Assembly (NCBI RefSeq): GCF_035920445.1
Contig: NZ_CP109162.1
Coordinates: forward strand, 1,674,001 to 1,738,000
Length of the DNA: 64,000 nucleotides
Source: Nocardia sp. NBC_01730
GTDB taxonomy: Bacteria > Actinomycetota > Actinomycetes > Mycobacteriales > Mycobacteriaceae
Direction of reading: 5' to 3'
This document shows, one piece after another, positions 63,275 through 64,000 of the stretch (position 1 is the first letter of the stretch; each line of letters begins with the position of its first letter). A model generated the notes under the pieces. The model worked only from the letters and a program-made list of their open reading frames with translations, searched no databases and had not been told where the DNA came from. The position numbers and the translations under genes were made by a program.

Positions 63275-64000
63275 ATGGCCACCGAGGCAGCGCACGAATC
63301 GACTGCGGCCGACGCGGCCGCGCTCGTGCGAGTGCCGCGGCGGATCGTGCACCGTCATCCCGGTGACGCCGTCCGGCTGGCGCTCGGTGTTACCGCGGTA
63401 GTGATTTCCGCGCTGGTCGCGCACCACACTCAAGTGCCGCGTCTGGAAGTGGACCTGTTCCACGTCATCAACGACCTGCCGTCTTGGGTGAGGCCGGTGC
63501 TGTGGGCGGTGATGCAGGCAGGGACGATCGGCGCGGTCGCAGTCGCGGCCGGCGCCGCGCTGTTGCGGCGGCGGGTCGCGCTGGCGCGGGATCTGGTCGC
63601 GGCCGGTGTGCTCGCCTACCTGTTGGCGTCGATGGTGAAACATCTTGTGGGAAGGGCGCGTCCGGATGCGCTGCTGCACGAGGTCGTTCTGCGCAGCCAG
63701 CAGGATGGGCTGGGTTTCGTGTCCGGGCACGCGGCGGTGGCGGCGGCGATGGCCGCGGCGGCCGGTCCGTGGCTGCCGCGGCCCTGGCGGCGCGCCGCGT
63801 GGGCGGGTGCGGCGATGGTGGCCCTGGCGCGGGTGTTCATGGGGGCACATCTGGTGCTGGACGTCTTCGGTGGCGCCGCGTTGGGCTGGTCGGTGGCCGC
63901 GGGATTGCATCTGGTGTGGGGTGCGCCACTGCACCGGGCCGAAGCGCCGGCGGTGCGGGCCGCGCTCACCGCCGCCGGACTGCGCCCGGTGTCCGTGGTT
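63275..64000 (+). CDS. PAP2-superfamily phosphatase domain, gene runs off the window
   Basis: 242 codons open to the end of the window from ATG 63275 (GAGGGAAC upstream). Membrane helices carry the PAP2 motifs KHLVGRARPD, VSGHAAV and ARVFMGAHLVLDVFGG, the Lys-Arg-Pro, Ser-Gly-His and Arg-His-Asp sites of acid phosphatases and lipid phosphatases. After the last helix the frame continues (RAALTAAGLRPVSVV), consistent with large actinobacterial PAP2 proteins that have a C-terminal kinase-like domain. Substrate probably a lipid phosphate. Confidence 0.85.
   Translation, partial: MATEAAHESTAADAAALVRVPRRIVHRHPGDAVRLALGVTAVVISALVAHHTQVPRLEVDLFHVINDLPSWVRPVLWAVMQAGTIGAVAVAAGAALLRRRVALARDLVAAGVLAYLLASMVKHLVGRARPDALLHEVVLRSQQDGLGFVSGHAAVAAAMAAAAGPWLPRPWRRAAWAGAAMVALARVFMGAHLVLDVFGGAALGWSVAAGLHLVWGAPLHRAEAPAVRAALTAAGLRPVSVV

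Noticed and set aside
1..64000. CRISPR arrays, rRNA or tRNA genes, riboswitches
   Set aside because: No regularly spaced direct repeats, tRNA cloverleaf or T-loop sequences, or rRNA-like stretches were noticed on reading; a covariance-model scan was not possible.

Overview
The window is high-GC actinobacterial DNA, most likely from Nocardia or a close relative. That placement is an inference. It rests on strong G/C third-position bias, many GTG starts, short Nocardia-type lipoproteins, a conservon (cvn) operon, a full nuo operon preceded by an Rv3143-like receiver protein, and a cluster of dormancy-type genes known from mycobacteria (Acg nitroreductase, two-domain Usp, Hrp1-like CBS protein, SulP, WS/DGAT). 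I saw no rRNA, tRNA or CRISPR array.

Layout. 1-10.2 kb is a stress and signalling region: a CBS protein, a family-4 glycosyltransferase, lipoproteins, an FAD/Rieske oxidoreductase, and a minus-strand set of membrane Ser/Thr kinase, pentapeptide protein and zinc-ribbon PP2C phosphatase. Remnants of a GT9 glycosyltransferase, a hemerythrin protein and a CsbD-like protein lie among them. 10.6-22.3 kb is metabolic and regulatory: an APC transporter, HAD hydrolase, XRE regulator, a PIN toxin-antitoxin pair, an F420-type oxidoreductase, a phosphodiesterase-like protein, and a GAF regulator/DUF779 locus whose aldehyde dehydrogenase is reduced to a 30-codon stub, facing a complete aldehyde dehydrogenase. 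22.5-26.3 kb is a four-gene cvn operon. 26.4-31.5 kb holds a frameshifted membrane-protein operon, a NUDIX protein, a BlaI/M56 pair whose peptidase is out of frame at a 5-bp repeat, dinB under a LexA box, a Uma2-type nuclease and a SnoaL-like protein.

31.7-48.5 kb is the complex I (nuo) operon A to N with nearly every junction overlapping. It has two peculiarities: nuoH and nuoI form one reading frame, and a 26-codon membrane micro-ORF sits exactly between nuoM and nuoN.

48.6-56.3 kb is accessory DNA. A tyrosine-recombinase remnant with a core-type recombination site is cut by a 7.2-kb Tn3-family transposon (39-bp inverted ends at 48951-48989 and 56109-56147). Its resolvase and transposase are both frameshifted, and between them lies a minus-strand operon of small membrane proteins, two or three of which share a P-x-V-x-N-G ... 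W-G-x-N domain. The right end abuts a truncated universal stress protein.

56.3-62.5 kb is a dormancy-type island (SulP, Acg-like nitroreductase, SDR, WS/DGAT remnant, Usp, CBS), partly decayed. A frameshifted membrane gene and the start of a PAP2 protein close the window.

The dominant theme is gene decay in the accessory parts: at least a dozen truncated or frameshifted genes, several broken by an extra copy of a 4- or 5-bp tandem unit, beside an intact respiratory operon. Some single-base frameshifts, especially at 26.4-27.1 kb and 62.7-63.1 kb, could be assembly errors and need read-level checking.
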